Of a stretch of DNA of 48,158 nt, positions 36,781-48,125 are shown piece after piece (the stretch's first letter is position 1; each line of letters starts with the position of its first letter). The notes under the pieces are model-generated. The model was not told the DNA's origin, did no database searches, and saw only the letters and a program-made list of their open reading frames with translations. The DNA is taken from assembly GCF_001639745.1 (NCBI RefSeq), contig NZ_LTAX01000025.1:1-48158 (forward strand), read 5' to 3'. The position numbers were made by a program, and so were the translations under genes. The DNA comes from Marinomonas gallaica. Its GTDB lineage: Bacteria > Pseudomonadota > Gammaproteobacteria > Pseudomonadales > Marinomonadaceae.

Positions 36781-38235
36781 TTAGCGCAATACCACATCAT
36801 ATTGATCTTGGGTATAAACAGGGTCCACTTGAAAACGAATCGTTTTACCAATAAAAGCTTCCAGTTCAGCCACTGCCGTACTGTCTTCATCCAAGAAACG
36901 CTCTACTACTGAACTGCTTGCTAACACAGTATAGGTCTGAGAATCATAAGCTCGGTCTGCGCGCATGATTTCACGAAGCACTTCATAGCACACAGTTTCA
37001 GGTGTTTTGACAAAGCCACTACCACGACAAGAACGACAAGGCTCGCATAATACTTGCCCTAAACTTTCACGTGTACGCTTGCGAGTCATCTCAACTAAGC
37101 CCAGCTCCGATACGCCAGTTATCTTAGTCTTAGCGTGGTCGCTCTCTAAGACTTTTTCAAGCATACGCAACACTTGACGTTTATGCTCATCATCCTCCAT
37201 ATCAATAAAATCGATAATAATGATGCCACCAAGATTTCGAAGACGCAGTTGTCGACCAATCGCCGTTGCCGCTTCTAAATTGGTTTTATAGATTGTTTCT
37301 TCTAAATTCCGGCTTCCAACAAACGCACCAGTATTCACATCAATGGTCGTCATTGACTCTGTTTGCTCTATTAGTAGGTAGCCACCCGATTTAAGCTGAA
37401 CTTTACGGTCAAGTGCACGCTGGATTTCATCTTCAACACTGTATAAATCAAAGATTGGACGCTCACCGGGGTAATACTCAATCCGATCCAGTAAGTCTGG
37501 AATAAAGTCTTCGGCAAAACCACGTAACTTAGCGTAGTTTTCTTTCGAATCAATGCGGATCTTCTCTGTCGAAAGACTGACCAGATCGCGCATAGTACGT
37601 AGGTGCAAGGGTAAATCTTCGTAGATTACGGCGGGAGCTTTGACATTGGAAATACGCTTTTTAACGGACTGCCATAATCGAGTTAAGAAATTGATATCGG
37701 AAAGAATTTCTTCTTCTCCAGCACGCTCAGCTGCCGTTCTAAGAATGTAACCACTGGTTTCGTCACGATCCTCAAGCGCCTTAGAAACCAACGATTTCAA
37801 TCGATCACGCTCCACCTCATCCTCGATACGCTGACTCACACCGACATGTGCTTGATCTGGCATGTACACCAAATAACGGGAAGGAATAGACAAATGTGTC
37901 GTTAAACGCGCACCTTTGGTACTAATAGGATCTTTTGTTACCTGAACCACTAAAGACTGGCCTTCACGTAAGTAATCACCTATTTGGTCGCTGGGATTGA
38001 CTGCATCTCGATCGGCCACTTCAGAAACATGGATAAACGCAGCGCGCTCCAGGCCAATGTCTACAAATGCGGCTTGCATCCCAGGCAAGACACGCACAAC
38101 TTTACCTTGATAAATATTGCCTACGATCCCTTTTCGAGTAGAGCGCTCTATATAGACTTCTTGCAGCACACCGTTTTCAACGAGCGCTACCCGAATTTCC
38201 ATGGGTGTCACATTGATTAATACATCTTCACTCAC
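36781..38235 (-). CDS. rng: Ribonuclease G
   Basis: RNase G, a 5'-end-dependent endoribonuclease that matures the 16S rRNA 5' end and degrades some mRNAs. The 484-residue protein has an N-terminal S1-like domain (GNIYQGKVVRVLPGMQAAFVDIGLERAAFIH), the RNase E/G catalytic core with LLIEQTESMTTIDVNTGAFVG and GGIIIIDFIDM acidic residues, and the zinc-link CEPCRSC. The start is a GTG with AAAGGAG upstream, inside the last 8 bases of maf. It lies in the mreBCD-maf-rng-yhdP group, as in Pseudomonas and E. coli. Confidence 0.97.
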   Translation of the reverse strand: MSEDVLINVTPMEIRVALVENGVLQEVYIERSTRKGIVGNIYQGKVVRVLPGMQAAFVDIGLERAAFIHVSEVADRDAVNPSDQIGDYLREGQSLVVQVTKDPISTKGARLTTHLSIPSRYLVYMPDQAHVGVSQRIEDEVERDRLKSLVSKALEDRDETSGYILRTAAERAGEEEILSDINFLTRLWQSVKKRISNVKAPAVIYEDLPLHLRTMRDLVSLSTEKIRIDSKENYAKLRGFAEDFIPDLLDRIEYYPGERPIFDLYSVEDEIQRALDRKVQLKSGGYLLIEQTESMTTIDVNTGAFVGSRNLEETIYKTNLEAATAIGRQLRLRNLGGIIIIDFIDMEDDEHKRQVLRMLEKVLESDHAKTKITGVSELGLVEMTRKRTRESLGQVLCEPCRSCRGSGFVKTPETVCYEVLREIMRADRAYDSQTYTVLASSSVVERFLDEDSTAVAELEAFIGKTIRFQVDPVYTQDQYDVVLR

Positions 38236-38824
38236 GAATTTTCTCCTTTAATGGGCTCACACCGAATTCAGCCAAAAGTTGCGTCACCTCATAAACAGGT
38301 AACCCAACAACAGCAGAAAAGGAGCCGGAAATATGTTTTACAAACATTCCACCCAATCCTTGAATAGCATAGGCTCCAGCTTTGTCAGCAGGCTCGCCAG
38401 TATTCCAGTAATGCTCAATTTCAAGATCCGAGATCTCACGAAACTCAACATCAGAGATTACATTACTTGTCGCAACACGGTTCAAACCAGCATTACAGAC
38501 ACACAAGGACGTCATTACTTGATGCTTTCGTCCTGACAGGGCTCGTAACATACTTTTTGCATGTTCGAAATCTGCTGGTTTACCCAAAATACTCTCTCCC
38601 AATACCACACTGGTGTCAGAAGCAATCACAATGTCCCGATGTGACAAGTCATGCTGACTGGCAACAGCCTCAGCTTTCTCTCTGGCCATGCGTACCACAT
38701 ATTCATCGGGGTTTTCTAAAGCATAAGGGGTTTCATCAATGTCTGCTGGAATGATTTGAAACTCATTCACCAGTTTAGAGAGCAGTTCTTTTCTTCTAGG
38801 TGACGCGGAAGCAAGAATAATCAT
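38228..38824 (-). CDS. maf: Maf-family nucleotide pyrophosphatase (YhdE type)
   Basis: A Maf/YhdE nucleoside triphosphate pyrophosphatase that hydrolyses dTTP/UTP and modified nucleotides, a house-cleaning role linked to division arrest when overproduced. Motifs are the N-terminal LASASPRRKELL, VIASDTSVVLGESILGKP, GRKHQVMTSL and the C-terminal GEPADKAGAYAIQGLGGMFVKHISG. The 198 residues are normal. It sits between mreD and rng, where maf is usually found, and overlaps rng by 8 bases. Confidence 0.96.
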   Translation of the reverse strand: MIILASASPRRKELLSKLVNEFQIIPADIDETPYALENPDEYVVRMAREKAEAVASQHDLSHRDIVIASDTSVVLGESILGKPADFEHAKSMLRALSGRKHQVMTSLCVCNAGLNRVATSNVISDVEFREISDLEIEHYWNTGEPADKAGAYAIQGLGGMFVKHISGSFSAVVGLPVYEVTQLLAEFGVSPLKEKIRE

Positions 38825-38835
38825 TTAAAAGCCTA

Positions 38836-39309
38836 TTATTGAATCGAATATAGCCTGCGAATACTGCGTAACAACACAAACAACCATGGCCATAAAATGG
38901 CAGACACCACGGCGGGCATAAAGATCATCAGTGTCGGGTCCGCATCACCGGTATAATGATCAATCCAAAACCCAACCAGCTGATTGATTGATATAAGCAG
39001 AAATATAAAAATACTCTGTTGCCAGCGACGATACATACGAAGCCGCTTATACAGGCTCGCACAAGCCGCCGTAACAATCACATATGTCAATGAGTGCTGA
39101 CCAATGACACCCCCTTGCAACAAATCAACCAACAACCCTAAAAACCAAGCAATACCCACACCGACTTTAAACGGCAGCGCAATCACCCAATACAGAATAA
39201 CGAGCAAAGTCCATTCTGGTTTGTACCAAATTAAATCGGAAGGAAACACCAACCCTTCTAACATCAAAGCCGCAATAAACGTCAGTCCAAAAATAATGGT
39301 AGATTTCAT
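38836..39309 (-). CDS. mreD: Rod shape-determining membrane protein MreD
   Basis: MreD is an inner-membrane part of the elongasome with MreB, MreC, RodA and PBP2. The 157-residue protein has five to six hydrophobic helices (TIIFGLTFIAALMLEGLVFP, WTLLVILYWVIALPFKVGVGIAWFLGLLVDLLQGGVIGQHSL). The LGLLVDLLQGGVIGQHSL segment is typical of gammaproteobacterial MreD. It overlaps mreC by 4 bases (ATGA) and precedes maf by 11. Confidence 0.95.
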   Translation of the reverse strand: MKSTIIFGLTFIAALMLEGLVFPSDLIWYKPEWTLLVILYWVIALPFKVGVGIAWFLGLLVDLLQGGVIGQHSLTYVIVTAACASLYKRLRMYRRWQQSIFIFLLISINQLVGFWIDHYTGDADPTLMIFMPAVVSAILWPWLFVLLRSIRRLYSIQ

Positions 39310-40142
39310 TTCTCTACCTCTTCGGCTCGCTCAATCAGCATAACATGTCGGCTTCGACCTAACTGGGCAAGCGGCACGACATCTACGTCAGCATAAGGCT
39401 TACCAGAAATGTGTCGTACATTTCGCACCACTCCAACGGGGTAACCCACAGGAAATCGATTTGCCAGACCATTTGTGGTCAAAATATCACCTTTTTTTAT
39501 GTCCGCCGTATGCGGAACACTCATCAGTTCCATTCGTCGCATATCACCTGTGCCCCGCAACACACTTCTGAGGCCTGTCCGAGCCAACTCAACAGGTACA
39601 AAATGACTTGCATCGGCAATCAATAATACTCGACTAGTATACGCTGAGGTCTCAACCACTTGACCAAGCACGCCAGTGGCATCCAATACCGGTTGACCTA
39701 CATAAGCACCATTAGAGAAACCTTTATCAATTAATACCTTATGGCTGTATGCATTTTGATCGAAGCCAATAACTTCTGCCATCACCACTTTCTCGTCAAC
39801 ACGCTGGGAAGCATCTAATAGTTCACGCAGACGTACATTTTCAGCCTTCAACGAATCTAACCGTTGCAGCTGACCACGTAACATAAGTAATTCTTGATTC
39901 AGTGATTGATTATGAGCAACAAGATCCTCACGACTATCAAGGTGCATTTCTGCCCAACTGATCATCTTTTGAGGTGCACTAACCACAACCTGAATCGGCG
40001 TCACCAGCCAAGTCAGGTAAGGACGGATAGGAGTAAAGACTTTATATTGCAACTCTCCCACAATCATTGCGAGGGATAGCAATACCAGCACAACAAAACG
40101 TGCGCTGGAAACTTTACTCGATAAAAACGCAGAACTGCTAAT
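39306..40142 (-). CDS. mreC: Rod shape-determining protein MreC, apparent AUU start
   Basis: MreC is the periplasmic scaffold of the elongasome: a membrane helix, a coiled coil (about 75-115) and two beta domains. The first standard start, a GTG at 40091, would cut into the membrane helix and has no ribosome binding site. Reading upstream in frame gives an ATT at 40142 preceded by AGGAG with an 8-base spacer and 17 bases after the mreB stop. It yields (M/I)SSSAFLSSKVSSARFVV before the helix, which matches the usual short cytoplasmic leader of MreC (FxRGPSLxxR-like). I therefore propose an AUU start and 278 residues. It overlaps mreD by 4 bases. Confidence 0.85.
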   Translation of the reverse strand: MSSSAFLSSKVSSARFVVLVLLSLAMIVGELQYKVFTPIRPYLTWLVTPIQVVVSAPQKMISWAEMHLDSREDLVAHNQSLNQELLMLRGQLQRLDSLKAENVRLRELLDASQRVDEKVVMAEVIGFDQNAYSHKVLIDKGFSNGAYVGQPVLDATGVLGQVVETSAYTSRVLLIADASHFVPVELARTGLRSVLRGTGDMRRMELMSVPHTADIKKGDILTTNGLANRFPVGYPVGVVRNVRHISGKPYADVDVVPLAQLGRSRHVMLIERAEEVEK

Positions 40143-40159
40143 GGGAAAGGCTCCTAATC

Positions 40160-41209
<1,050 letters not shown>

Positions 41210-41289
41210 CTACACCCTGAAAAGATCCATTACGAATAGTGAGAAAATGTAACAACCCGAGGTACTTTGGGCAAGTCGAAAGGGCATAA

Positions 41290-41312
41290 ATATGCGATTT
41301 CTTTACGCATAT
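41290..41312. repeat. Inverted repeat in the mreB-gatC divergent gap
   Basis: ATATGCG (41290-41296) and CGCATAT (41306-41312) form a perfect 7-base inverted repeat with a 9-base centre, in the middle of the 239-base gap 41204-41442. It could be a regulator site for either gene or a leader hairpin of mreB. I see nothing else firm in the gap except the gatC -10. Confidence 0.4.
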
Positions 41313-41398
41313 ATCTTTGTTTATTGGTGGTTTTTCACTTGGCATAGGAATAATCGATATTTTTACTCCATGCGCTTTCTACCTTTTCGTAATGGCGC

Positions 41399-41404
41399 TA
41401 CAAT
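41399..41404 (+). promoter_or_regulatory. Likely -10 of gatCAB
   Basis: TACAAT lies 38 bases before the gatC ATG; the -35 at 17 bases (TTTCTA, 41376-41381) matches poorly. AGGTG before the ATG is the ribosome binding site. Confidence 0.35.
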
Positions 41405-41442
41405 GAGCCTATTTTTTGAAAACCGATAAAATTAGGTGAAAC

Positions 41443-41730
41443 ATGTCTCTAGAAAAGCAAGACGTGCTCAAAATCGCGCACCTTGCTCGTTTATCGTTAG
41501 ATGATAACGATGCCGAGCAATACCAGAATTCTTTAACAAGCATTCTTGATTTGGTTGAACAAATGCAATCCGTCGATACTGATGGAGTTGAGCCGCTATC
41601 TAATCCGCTCGAAGCAAAACAGCGCTTACGTGATGACGTCGTGACGGAGGGCAATCGTCGTGAAGCCTTCCTTGCAAACGCACCTCAAACCGAAGCGGGC
41701 CTTTTCTTGGTTCCTCAAGTTATCGAATAA
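41443..41730 (+). CDS. gatC: Glu-tRNA(Gln)/Asp-tRNA(Asn) amidotransferase subunit C
   Basis: The small stabilising subunit of GatCAB, 95 residues, which wraps around the GatA-GatB interface. The [48 protein letters not shown] segment is the family signature. It is the first gene of gatCAB, followed after 12 bases by gatA, and divergent from mreB, as in Pseudomonas. Confidence 0.97.
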   Translation: MSLEKQDVLKIAHLARLSLDDNDAEQYQNSLTSILDLVEQMQSVDTDGVEPLSNPLEAKQRLRDDVVTEGNRREAFLANAPQTEAGLFLVPQVIE

Positions 41731-41742
41731 GAGCTTAATTAA

Positions 41743-43203
41743 ATGGTTGATCAAAGCATTACTTCGCTCGCCAAAAAATTGCGAGCAAAAGACATTTCCA
41801 GCGTTGAACTGACGCAAGACTATCTAGCGCGCATCAAGCAACTAGACGGCCAATTGAACAGTTACATTACCGTGAGCGATGAAATCGCCCTTGCCCAAGC
41901 AGAAGCCGCCGACAAATTAATCGCCAGCGGCTCAACAAGTGCGCTAGCAGGGATCCCCATTGCCCACAAAGATTTATTTTGTACTGACGGTATTTTAACG
42001 ACATGCGCATCAAAAATGCTGCATAACTTCATACCGCCATACGAATCAACCGTAACCGGCCGTATGCAGGCGTCTGGCGCCATCACATTGGGCAAGACCA
42101 ATATGGACGAGTTCGCCATGGGCTCTTCAAATGAAAACAGTCATTACGGCGCCGTCAAAAACCCTTGGAATCTAGACAAAGTACCCGGTGGCTCTTCTGG
42201 TGGCTCCGCTGCCGCGGTGGCTGCAGGCTTATGTGTAGCAGCAACAGGCACTGATACAGGTGGTTCGATTCGTCAGCCTGCTTCTTTTTGCGGCATCACA
42301 GGCCTAAAACCAACGTATGGTCGCGTTTCTCGTTTCGGTATGATCGCATACGCCTCCAGCCTTGACCAAGCCGGCCCTATGGCTCGCTCAGCAGAAGATT
42401 GTGCGCACATACTGCAATCGATTGCTGGCTTTGATACAAACGATTCAACGTGCTCAGAAATAGCAACAGAAGACTACACTGCAAACCTAGATGCACCCTT
42501 AAGCGGTTTAAGCATCGGCCTTCCAAAAGAGTACTTTGGTGATGGACTGAACAACGACGTTGCCAAAGCGATCCAAGATGCAGTCAAAGAGTTTGAAAAA
42601 CTGGGCGCAACGGTTAAAGAAATCTCTTTACCAAACCTAAACCTAAGTATTCCATCTTATTACGTCATCGCTCCTTCAGAAGCATCCTCAAACCTATCTC
42701 GCTTTGACGGCGTTCGTTACGGCTACCGCTGTGAAGATCCAAAAGATTTAATGGACATGTACAAGCGTTCACGTGGCGAAGGCTTCGGTAAAGAAGTTCA
42801 AAAACGCATCATGGTTGGTACGTACGCTTTATCGGAAGGCTACTACGACGCTTATTATTTAAAAGCTCAACGCATTCGCCGCCTGATTAAAGAAGATTTC
42901 GTTAAGGCGTTCGAACAAGTAGATGTCATTATGGGCCCTGTTGCACCAACCACTGCATTTGGTATTGGCGCTAAAACAGACGACCCAATTGCCATGTACC
43001 TAGAAGATATCTACACCCTATCGGTTAACTTAGCTGGCGTTCCCGCCATGTCCATTCCAGCAGGTTTTGCGGATGGCATGCCAGTCGGCCTGCAAATTAT
43101 GGGCAACTACTTTTCTGAGGCCAAGCTTTTAAATGTTGCACACAAGTTCCAACAAGCAACAGATTGGCACACCAAAAACCCTAGCTTGGCAGAAGGAGCG
43201 TAA
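41743..43203 (+). CDS. gatA: Glu-tRNA(Gln)/Asp-tRNA(Asn) amidotransferase subunit A
   Basis: GatA is the amidase subunit that releases ammonia from glutamine for transamidation on the tRNA. The amidase-signature catalytic triad is complete: Lys76 (PIAHKDLF), cis-Ser151 ([11 protein letters not shown]) and Ser175 ([12 protein letters not shown]). The 486 residues are normal. It lies between gatC and gatB with gaps of 12 and 2 bases. Its presence implies that Asn-tRNA or Gln-tRNA, or both, are made by the indirect route here. Confidence 0.98.
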   Translation: MVDQSITSLAKKLRAKDISSVELTQDYLARIKQLDGQLNSYITVSDEIALAQAEAADKLIASGSTSALAGIPIAHKDLFCTDGILTTCASKMLHNFIPPYESTVTGRMQASGAITLGKTNMDEFAMGSSNENSHYGAVKNPWNLDKVPGGSSGGSAAAVAAGLCVAATGTDTGGSIRQPASFCGITGLKPTYGRVSRFGMIAYASSLDQAGPMARSAEDCAHILQSIAGFDTNDSTCSEIATEDYTANLDAPLSGLSIGLPKEYFGDGLNNDVAKAIQDAVKEFEKLGATVKEISLPNLNLSIPSYYVIAPSEASSNLSRFDGVRYGYRCEDPKDLMDMYKRSRGEGFGKEVQKRIMVGTYALSEGYYDAYYLKAQRIRRLIKEDFVKAFEQVDVIMGPVAPTTAFGIGAKTDDPIAMYLEDIYTLSVNLAGVPAMSIPAGFADGMPVGLQIMGNYFSEAKLLNVAHKFQQATDWHTKNPSLAEGA

Positions 43204-43205
43204 AT

Positions 43206-44651
43206 ATGAATTGGGAAGTTGTCATCGGCTTGGAAATCCACGCCCAACTATCGACCAACTCTAAATTATTCTCTGGCGCCGCGACAAGTTTTGGTGCAGA
43301 GCCTAATACAAATACAACACTTGTTGATCTTGGTATGCCTGGCGCACTCCCTGTATTCAACAAAGAAGCCCTTCGTATGGCCGTCATGTTTGGTCATGCT
43401 GTCAATGCTGAAATTGGCATGACATCGATTTTCGCGCGCAAGAATTACTTTTACCCAGACCTGCCCAAGGGTTATCAAACCAGTCAGATGGACGATCCTA
43501 TCGTAGGCAAGGGGTATCTAGACATCACACTAGATGATGGCACAGTGAAACGCGTAGGCATCACACGCGCCCATTTAGAAGAAGATGCAGGCAAATCTTT
43601 ACATGAAGATTTCCACGGCATGACGGGCATTGATCTTAATCGCTCCAGCACACCGCTTCTTGAAATCGTCTCTGAACCAGATATCCGCTCAGCAAAAGAA
43701 GCGGTTGCCTATGTGAAAATGATTCATTCAATTGTCACTTACCTAGGCATCTGTGATGGCAATATGGCCGAAGGCAACATGCGCTGTGACGTCAACATTT
43801 CTCTGCGCCCTAAAGGTCAAGAAGCCTATGGTACTCGTACGGAAATCAAAAACGTAAACTCGTTTCGCTTTATTGAGCGTGCCATTTACACTGAGATCGA
43901 ACGTCAAGCTGACATCCTCGAAGATGGCGGTAAGATCACTCAAGAAACTCGCTTATACGATCCAGACAAAGATGAAACTCGCAGCATGCGCTCCAAAGAA
44001 GAAGCCAACGATTACCGTTACTTCCCTTGCCCAGACTTACTGCCTATCGAGTTAACGCAAGAATACGTTGACCAAATTGCAGCCAACCTCCCTGAGCTAC
44101 CCAAGCAAAAAGCGGATCGCTTTATGTCTGAATACAAGCTAAGTGAGTACGACGCGGGCGTTTTATCTGCTACACGCGCTATGGCTGACTATTTTGAAGA
44201 AACTGCAAACGTAGCAGGCAATGCCAAGCTTGCCGCAAACTGGGTCATGGGTGAGTTAAGCAAATACCTTAACTCAGAGTCGAAAGACATCTCTGAATCA
44301 CCGGTATCTGCCGGACATTTAGGCGGTTTACTGGTTCGCATTGAAGACAACACTATCAATGGCAAAACAGCTAAAAGCGTTCTTCAAGCCATGTGGGATG
44401 GTGAAGGCTCAGCCGATGACATCATTGAAGCGAAAGGTCTCAAGCAAGTAACAGACACTGGCGCCATCGAAGCCGTAATTCAAAGTGTTATTGATGCCAA
44501 TCCAGCTCAAGTTGAGCAGTTCCGCGCGTCTGATGAAGACAAACAGAAAAAAATGATTGGCTTCTTTATGGGGCAAGTCATGAAAGCCTCTCAAGGTAAA
44601 GCCAACCCAGGTATGGTGACACCAATCCTAAACAAACTATTAAAAGGCTAA
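43206..44651 (+). CDS. gatB: Glu-tRNA(Gln)/Asp-tRNA(Asn) amidotransferase subunit B
   Basis: GatB activates the tRNA-bound carboxylate with ATP and uses the ammonia channelled from GatA. The 481 residues carry the family start [67 protein letters not shown] and the GatB/Yqey tail domain from about residue 330 (ending [23 protein letters not shown]). It is the last gene of gatCAB, followed by a strong terminator. Confidence 0.98.
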   Translation: MNWEVVIGLEIHAQLSTNSKLFSGAATSFGAEPNTNTTLVDLGMPGALPVFNKEALRMAVMFGHAVNAEIGMTSIFARKNYFYPDLPKGYQTSQMDDPIVGKGYLDITLDDGTVKRVGITRAHLEEDAGKSLHEDFHGMTGIDLNRSSTPLLEIVSEPDIRSAKEAVAYVKMIHSIVTYLGICDGNMAEGNMRCDVNISLRPKGQEAYGTRTEIKNVNSFRFIERAIYTEIERQADILEDGGKITQETRLYDPDKDETRSMRSKEEANDYRYFPCPDLLPIELTQEYVDQIAANLPELPKQKADRFMSEYKLSEYDAGVLSATRAMADYFEETANVAGNAKLAANWVMGELSKYLNSESKDISESPVSAGHLGGLLVRIEDNTINGKTAKSVLQAMWDGEGSADDIIEAKGLKQVTDTGAIEAVIQSVIDANPAQVEQFRASDEDKQKKMIGFFMGQVMKASQGKANPGMVTPILNKLLKG

Positions 44652-44669
44652 CCGTCTTTCAGTAGCAGA

Positions 44670-44700
44670 AAAGCCCGCACGCTGCGGGCTTTTTCTTTTA
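44670..44700. terminator. Terminator after gatB
   Basis: AAAGCCCGCA (44671-44680) pairs with TGCGGGCTTT (44684-44693), loop of 3, then TTCTTTT. The A run on the left side also gives a short U tract on the minus strand, useful for the convergent gene at 44738. Confidence 0.9.
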
Positions 44701-44737
44701 TAGGACACATATAGCAGAGCCTAGTAAGCACCAACCT

Positions 44738-45982
44738 TTATGCTACTTCGCTATCAAACGGTTCGATACGATTTCGTCCGCCATTTTTTGCACGATATAG
44801 TTGAAGATCTGCAGATTCGAACGCTGCAATCAAACCATCCTTAGGTCTCATGCAAATACCAATGCTGCAAGTCACCGCCAAGCGCTTCTCAGTGAATAAC
44901 ATACAGCGAACCGACTTCATAAACTGCTGTATACTTAATCGCATTACACTTTCTGGCCTAGCTGAAATAACAGCAAACTCCTCACCGCCGTAGCGCCCTA
45001 CAACATCACTCGGAAAGCTCTCCTGCAGTAATTTAGCAAATTGCACGATCAGCTCGTCGCCAATACGGTGCCCCAATGAATCATTCACCTGCTTAAACTC
45101 GTCTAAATCAAACATACAAACACTTAGACACTCAAGACTATCTCGCTTAGCGAACAACTCTTCACCCTGCTCAAACAAGTATCCTCGGTTAAATAACCCC
45201 GTTAGGGAGTCCAACTTCGCCGCCAACTGAATCGTTTCCAGCATTTCCATGGAATCCAAACTGCTAAACACACGCCAATAAAACTCTTCATGGTGAAATG
45301 GCTTCTTTAGAAAATCATTTGCACCACCTTTTATAAACTTTGCCGACATCAGGCCATCCCCTTCGGAAGATACCCCGATGAACACCAAATTCTGATAGCA
45401 AGGCTGTTCACGCAGCGCCTTCACTAATTCACAGCCATCCATATTCGGCATATGATGATCTGAAATAACCAGCTTAATATCAGGGTTTTCTTTTAATTTT
45501 TGCAAAGCCTCAAGACCATCATTGACGCTTTCCACTTCAAATTTGGCCTTTGTTAATAGATTGCAAATAATGTTTCTACTGACAGAGCTATCATCCACAA
45601 CCAACACCTTCGTCTGCGTGTTTTTACGCAGACGATCGAGCACTTTGACCACTTGATTGTAGGCAAAGCGACAGTCTTTTGTAATGTAATCTAGAACACC
45701 TTCTGCCAACAAACGGCCGCGCAGGGTCTCACTGAAATTCCCAGTTAATACGACCGTTGGAATACCTTTCTCCAACACCTCATTAACCACCTCGCCGTTC
45801 GGGGCATCAGGCAAATTTAGGTCCACTACCGCAGCAAGAAATGCAACATCTTGCTTCATAGCTTCCCGAGCTGTCGCTAGATCCTTGCACATCACGCAAC
45901 GAAAGAAAGGATTTGCACCTATTAATTTCGCGAGGATTTTTCTAACAACAGCGGTATCTTCAACCACTAATATGTTATACAT
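44738..45982 (-). CDS. Two-receiver response regulator with GGDEF domain (diguanylate cyclase)
   Basis: A 414-residue regulator with receiver 1 (about 3-118: acidic Glu8/Asp9, phosphoacceptor Asp54 in VVDLNLPD, Lys102), receiver 2 (about 124-240: Asp130/131, Asp175 in VISDHHMPNMDG, Lys227) and a GGDEF domain (about 258-410). The active-site motif is GGEEF at 332-336, so c-di-GMP synthesis is expected. The RxxD inhibitory site five residues before it reads FPSD, so canonical product inhibition seems lost. The ATG at 45982 with AAGGGTAG upstream is preferred over one at 46006. No kinase gene is beside it, so the input signal is unknown. Confidence 0.93.
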   Translation of the reverse strand: MYNILVVEDTAVVRKILAKLIGANPFFRCVMCKDLATAREAMKQDVAFLAAVVDLNLPDAPNGEVVNEVLEKGIPTVVLTGNFSETLRGRLLAEGVLDYITKDCRFAYNQVVKVLDRLRKNTQTKVLVVDDSSVSRNIICNLLTKAKFEVESVNDGLEALQKLKENPDIKLVISDHHMPNMDGCELVKALREQPCYQNLVFIGVSSEGDGLMSAKFIKGGANDFLKKPFHHEEFYWRVFSSLDSMEMLETIQLAAKLDSLTGLFNRGYLFEQGEELFAKRDSLECLSVCMFDLDEFKQVNDSLGHRIGDELIVQFAKLLQESFPSDVVGRYGGEEFAVISARPESVMRLSIQQFMKSVRCMLFTEKRLAVTCSIGICMRPKDGLIAAFESADLQLYRAKNGGRNRIEPFDSEVA

Positions 45983-46084
45983 TCTGCTACCCTTAAGATT
46001 ACTCAAATTGAATGTAACAGCGTTTTGAACATTTAACGTCTGTTTCTTAGTAGTAAATCAGTGAACATTTGTAAAAAGAGTCCC

Positions 46085-46363
46085 ATGAATTGTCGATCTC
46101 ACTGCGGTGCTTGCTGCATTGCCCCTTCTATTTCCAGCCCCATTCCCGGCATGCCTAAAGGCAAACCTGCGGGCGTGCCCTGCATCCAGCTTGACGAGCA
46201 ATTCGGCTGTAAAATATTTGGACAACCCGAGCGCCCTGCTGTCTGCGCAAACTTCAAAGCAGTGGAATATGTTTGTGGTAAACACCGAGACCAGGCGCTA
46301 GCAATCCTTGACGATATGGAGTCCACAACACAACCGAACATCCGCCTAAAGGATCTTACATGA
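46085..46363 (+). CDS. YkgJ-family cysteine cluster protein
   Basis: A 92-residue YkgJ/UPF0153 protein. Cysteines in [43 protein letters not shown] and EYVCG fit the CxxxCxxCC...C pattern of the family, which is thought to bind zinc or an iron-sulfur cluster; no function is established. The frame is open from a GTG at 46061, but the ATG at 46085 gives the conserved MNCR start. It overlaps ldtD by 4 bases (ATGA), so the two are probably coupled. Confidence 0.85.
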   Translation: MNCRSHCGACCIAPSISSPIPGMPKGKPAGVPCIQLDEQFGCKIFGQPERPAVCANFKAVEYVCGKHRDQALAILDDMESTTQPNIRLKDLT

Positions 46364-48045
46364 AATCGTTTACACGTCATTTCGGTGCAGCGCTTGTCAC
46401 CTGCGCCATGCTAGCCGGCTGCTCCTCCAACACACCCAGTACTCAGACTAAAAACTTCATTGAAACACCCCCTTCCGATACTCAGATTGAAAGTAGCGTT
46501 CGACAACAAGTGTCTTGGATGCTGGAAGCATTTACACCCATCGCGGGTCAAGCGTTACCAAACAAGAACGTCTTAGAGGCCTATGAGTTCCGGAATTTTG
46601 ATCCTATATGGATTAAAGAGACACAACTAGACATGGCCATTTATAAGCTCGTTGATACACTCGAAAGCGCGCGAAGCCATGGCCTTAACCCTGTCCACTA
46701 CCATCTTGAAATACTTAAAGAATACTTAGCAATCAAGAAGCCAAGTTCACAACAGCTTGCTGAACTCGACGTGATCGCAACCATTGCCCTTTCAAGCTAT
46801 GCTCACGATCTTTCTAATGGCCGTTATGAGCCGCAGTTAATTGACCCCAATTGGCGCCTTGATGCACCTAGTAAAGACTGGCAAAACCTATTGCTCTTAG
46901 ACTCGCCAACCAATATGGTGAATTACTTACCAACCCTTGCACCTCGGCAACCCGATTATCAAGTACTTCAAAATTGGCTGGTTTTTTATCAGGAAACCGC
47001 TCAAAAAGAAGGCGATATCCGTATTGAGGTAGGTGTACCTTTACGATTTGGCGATGAAGGACCGCGAGTGGCTCAGCTGCGTGCGCGATTGGTTCAATTA
47101 GGGGACATCAGATTCTCTAGTCGCAAAGTGAATGAAGACTATTTTGATAATGACATTCGTGAAGCGTTAAAACGCTTTCAAAAGCGCCATCATTTAGCAC
47201 CTGATGGTGCAGCCGGCACTCAAACAATACAAATGCTCAATGTTCCTTTGGAAGAGCGCGCCAAACAAATTGCTTATAATTTAGAGCGCTGGCGCTGGCT
47301 ACCCACACAACTTGAAGACAATCGTGTTTGGGTTGATTTAACTGCCTATACAGCTCATATTTTCTTGAACGACCAAAATGAAAGCATGAAGGTGGTGATT
47401 GGCAAGCCAGAACGAAGAACCAACGTATTTTATGGCAAAATGACTTATATGGTCACCAATCCAACTTGGCGCGTTCCTATGCGCATTGCCCGCGAGAATC
47501 TACTGCCTAAGCTGCAGAAGAACCCCAGTTATTTAACCGAAAATGGTTATCAGCTTTACTCTAGCTGGAGCATTGGCGCAAAACGATTGGATCCATTATC
47601 AATAAAATGGAATAACATCAAACCTGAAGACCTTCACTACCGCTTTGAACAAACGGCGGATGATGGTAATGCTCTGGGAGCCTATAAATTTATGTTTCCC
47701 AACAAGTTCGATATTTATCTGCACGACACGCCAGCGAAGCATCTTTTTAGAGAACAAGACCGCGCCTTCAGCTCTGGCTGTATTCGCTTAGAGCGTCCAG
47801 AAGATTTTGCCGATTTACTGGTGGCTGGCGATAAAAAACGCCAAAATCAGCTGGCTCAAGCACGCCAATCCAAGCAAACCAAAGTCATCTCATTGAAGGA
47901 TGAGCTACCTGTCTATTTGGTTTACTTTACTGTCGTACCAAACAGTAATGGTATGCCAGAATTCCGTAATGACATCTATGAGCGCGATACATTAATGGAA
48001 GAAGCGATGGGTTATGCCCCTTTCCACACCAAAGAAAGCATTTAG
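46360..48045 (+). CDS. ldtD: L,D-transpeptidase LdtD (YcbB) with lipoprotein signal
   Basis: A YcbB/LdtD-type L,D-transpeptidase that makes 3-3 crosslinks in peptidoglycan and bypasses beta-lactam-inhibited PBPs in E. coli. The 561 residues comprise a lipoprotein signal with Cys21 (lipobox LAGC), an N-terminal scaffold domain, a peptidoglycan-binding domain (about 228-300, [20 protein letters not shown]...[17 protein letters not shown]) and the YkuD catalytic domain with His455 (HDTPAKH) and nucleophile Cys474 ([14 protein letters not shown]). Enteric YcbB has a membrane anchor or signal rather than a lipobox, so the lipid anchor is worth noting. The start overlaps the YkgJ-family gene. Confidence 0.93.
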   Translation: MKSFTRHFGAALVTCAMLAGCSSNTPSTQTKNFIETPPSDTQIESSVRQQVSWMLEAFTPIAGQALPNKNVLEAYEFRNFDPIWIKETQLDMAIYKLVDTLESARSHGLNPVHYHLEILKEYLAIKKPSSQQLAELDVIATIALSSYAHDLSNGRYEPQLIDPNWRLDAPSKDWQNLLLLDSPTNMVNYLPTLAPRQPDYQVLQNWLVFYQETAQKEGDIRIEVGVPLRFGDEGPRVAQLRARLVQLGDIRFSSRKVNEDYFDNDIREALKRFQKRHHLAPDGAAGTQTIQMLNVPLEERAKQIAYNLERWRWLPTQLEDNRVWVDLTAYTAHIFLNDQNESMKVVIGKPERRTNVFYGKMTYMVTNPTWRVPMRIARENLLPKLQKNPSYLTENGYQLYSSWSIGAKRLDPLSIKWNNIKPEDLHYRFEQTADDGNALGAYKFMFPNKFDIYLHDTPAKHLFREQDRAFSSGCIRLERPEDFADLLVAGDKKRQNQLAQARQSKQTKVISLKDELPVYLVYFTVVPNSNGMPEFRNDIYERDTLMEEAMGYAPFHTKESI

Positions 48046-48125
48046 GCAAAAGCAGGACACAAAAAATGGGGCTTAATCGCCTAATGCTGTTCACTTAAGG
48101 ATTGCATTAAGTTAAATAGCCCAAG

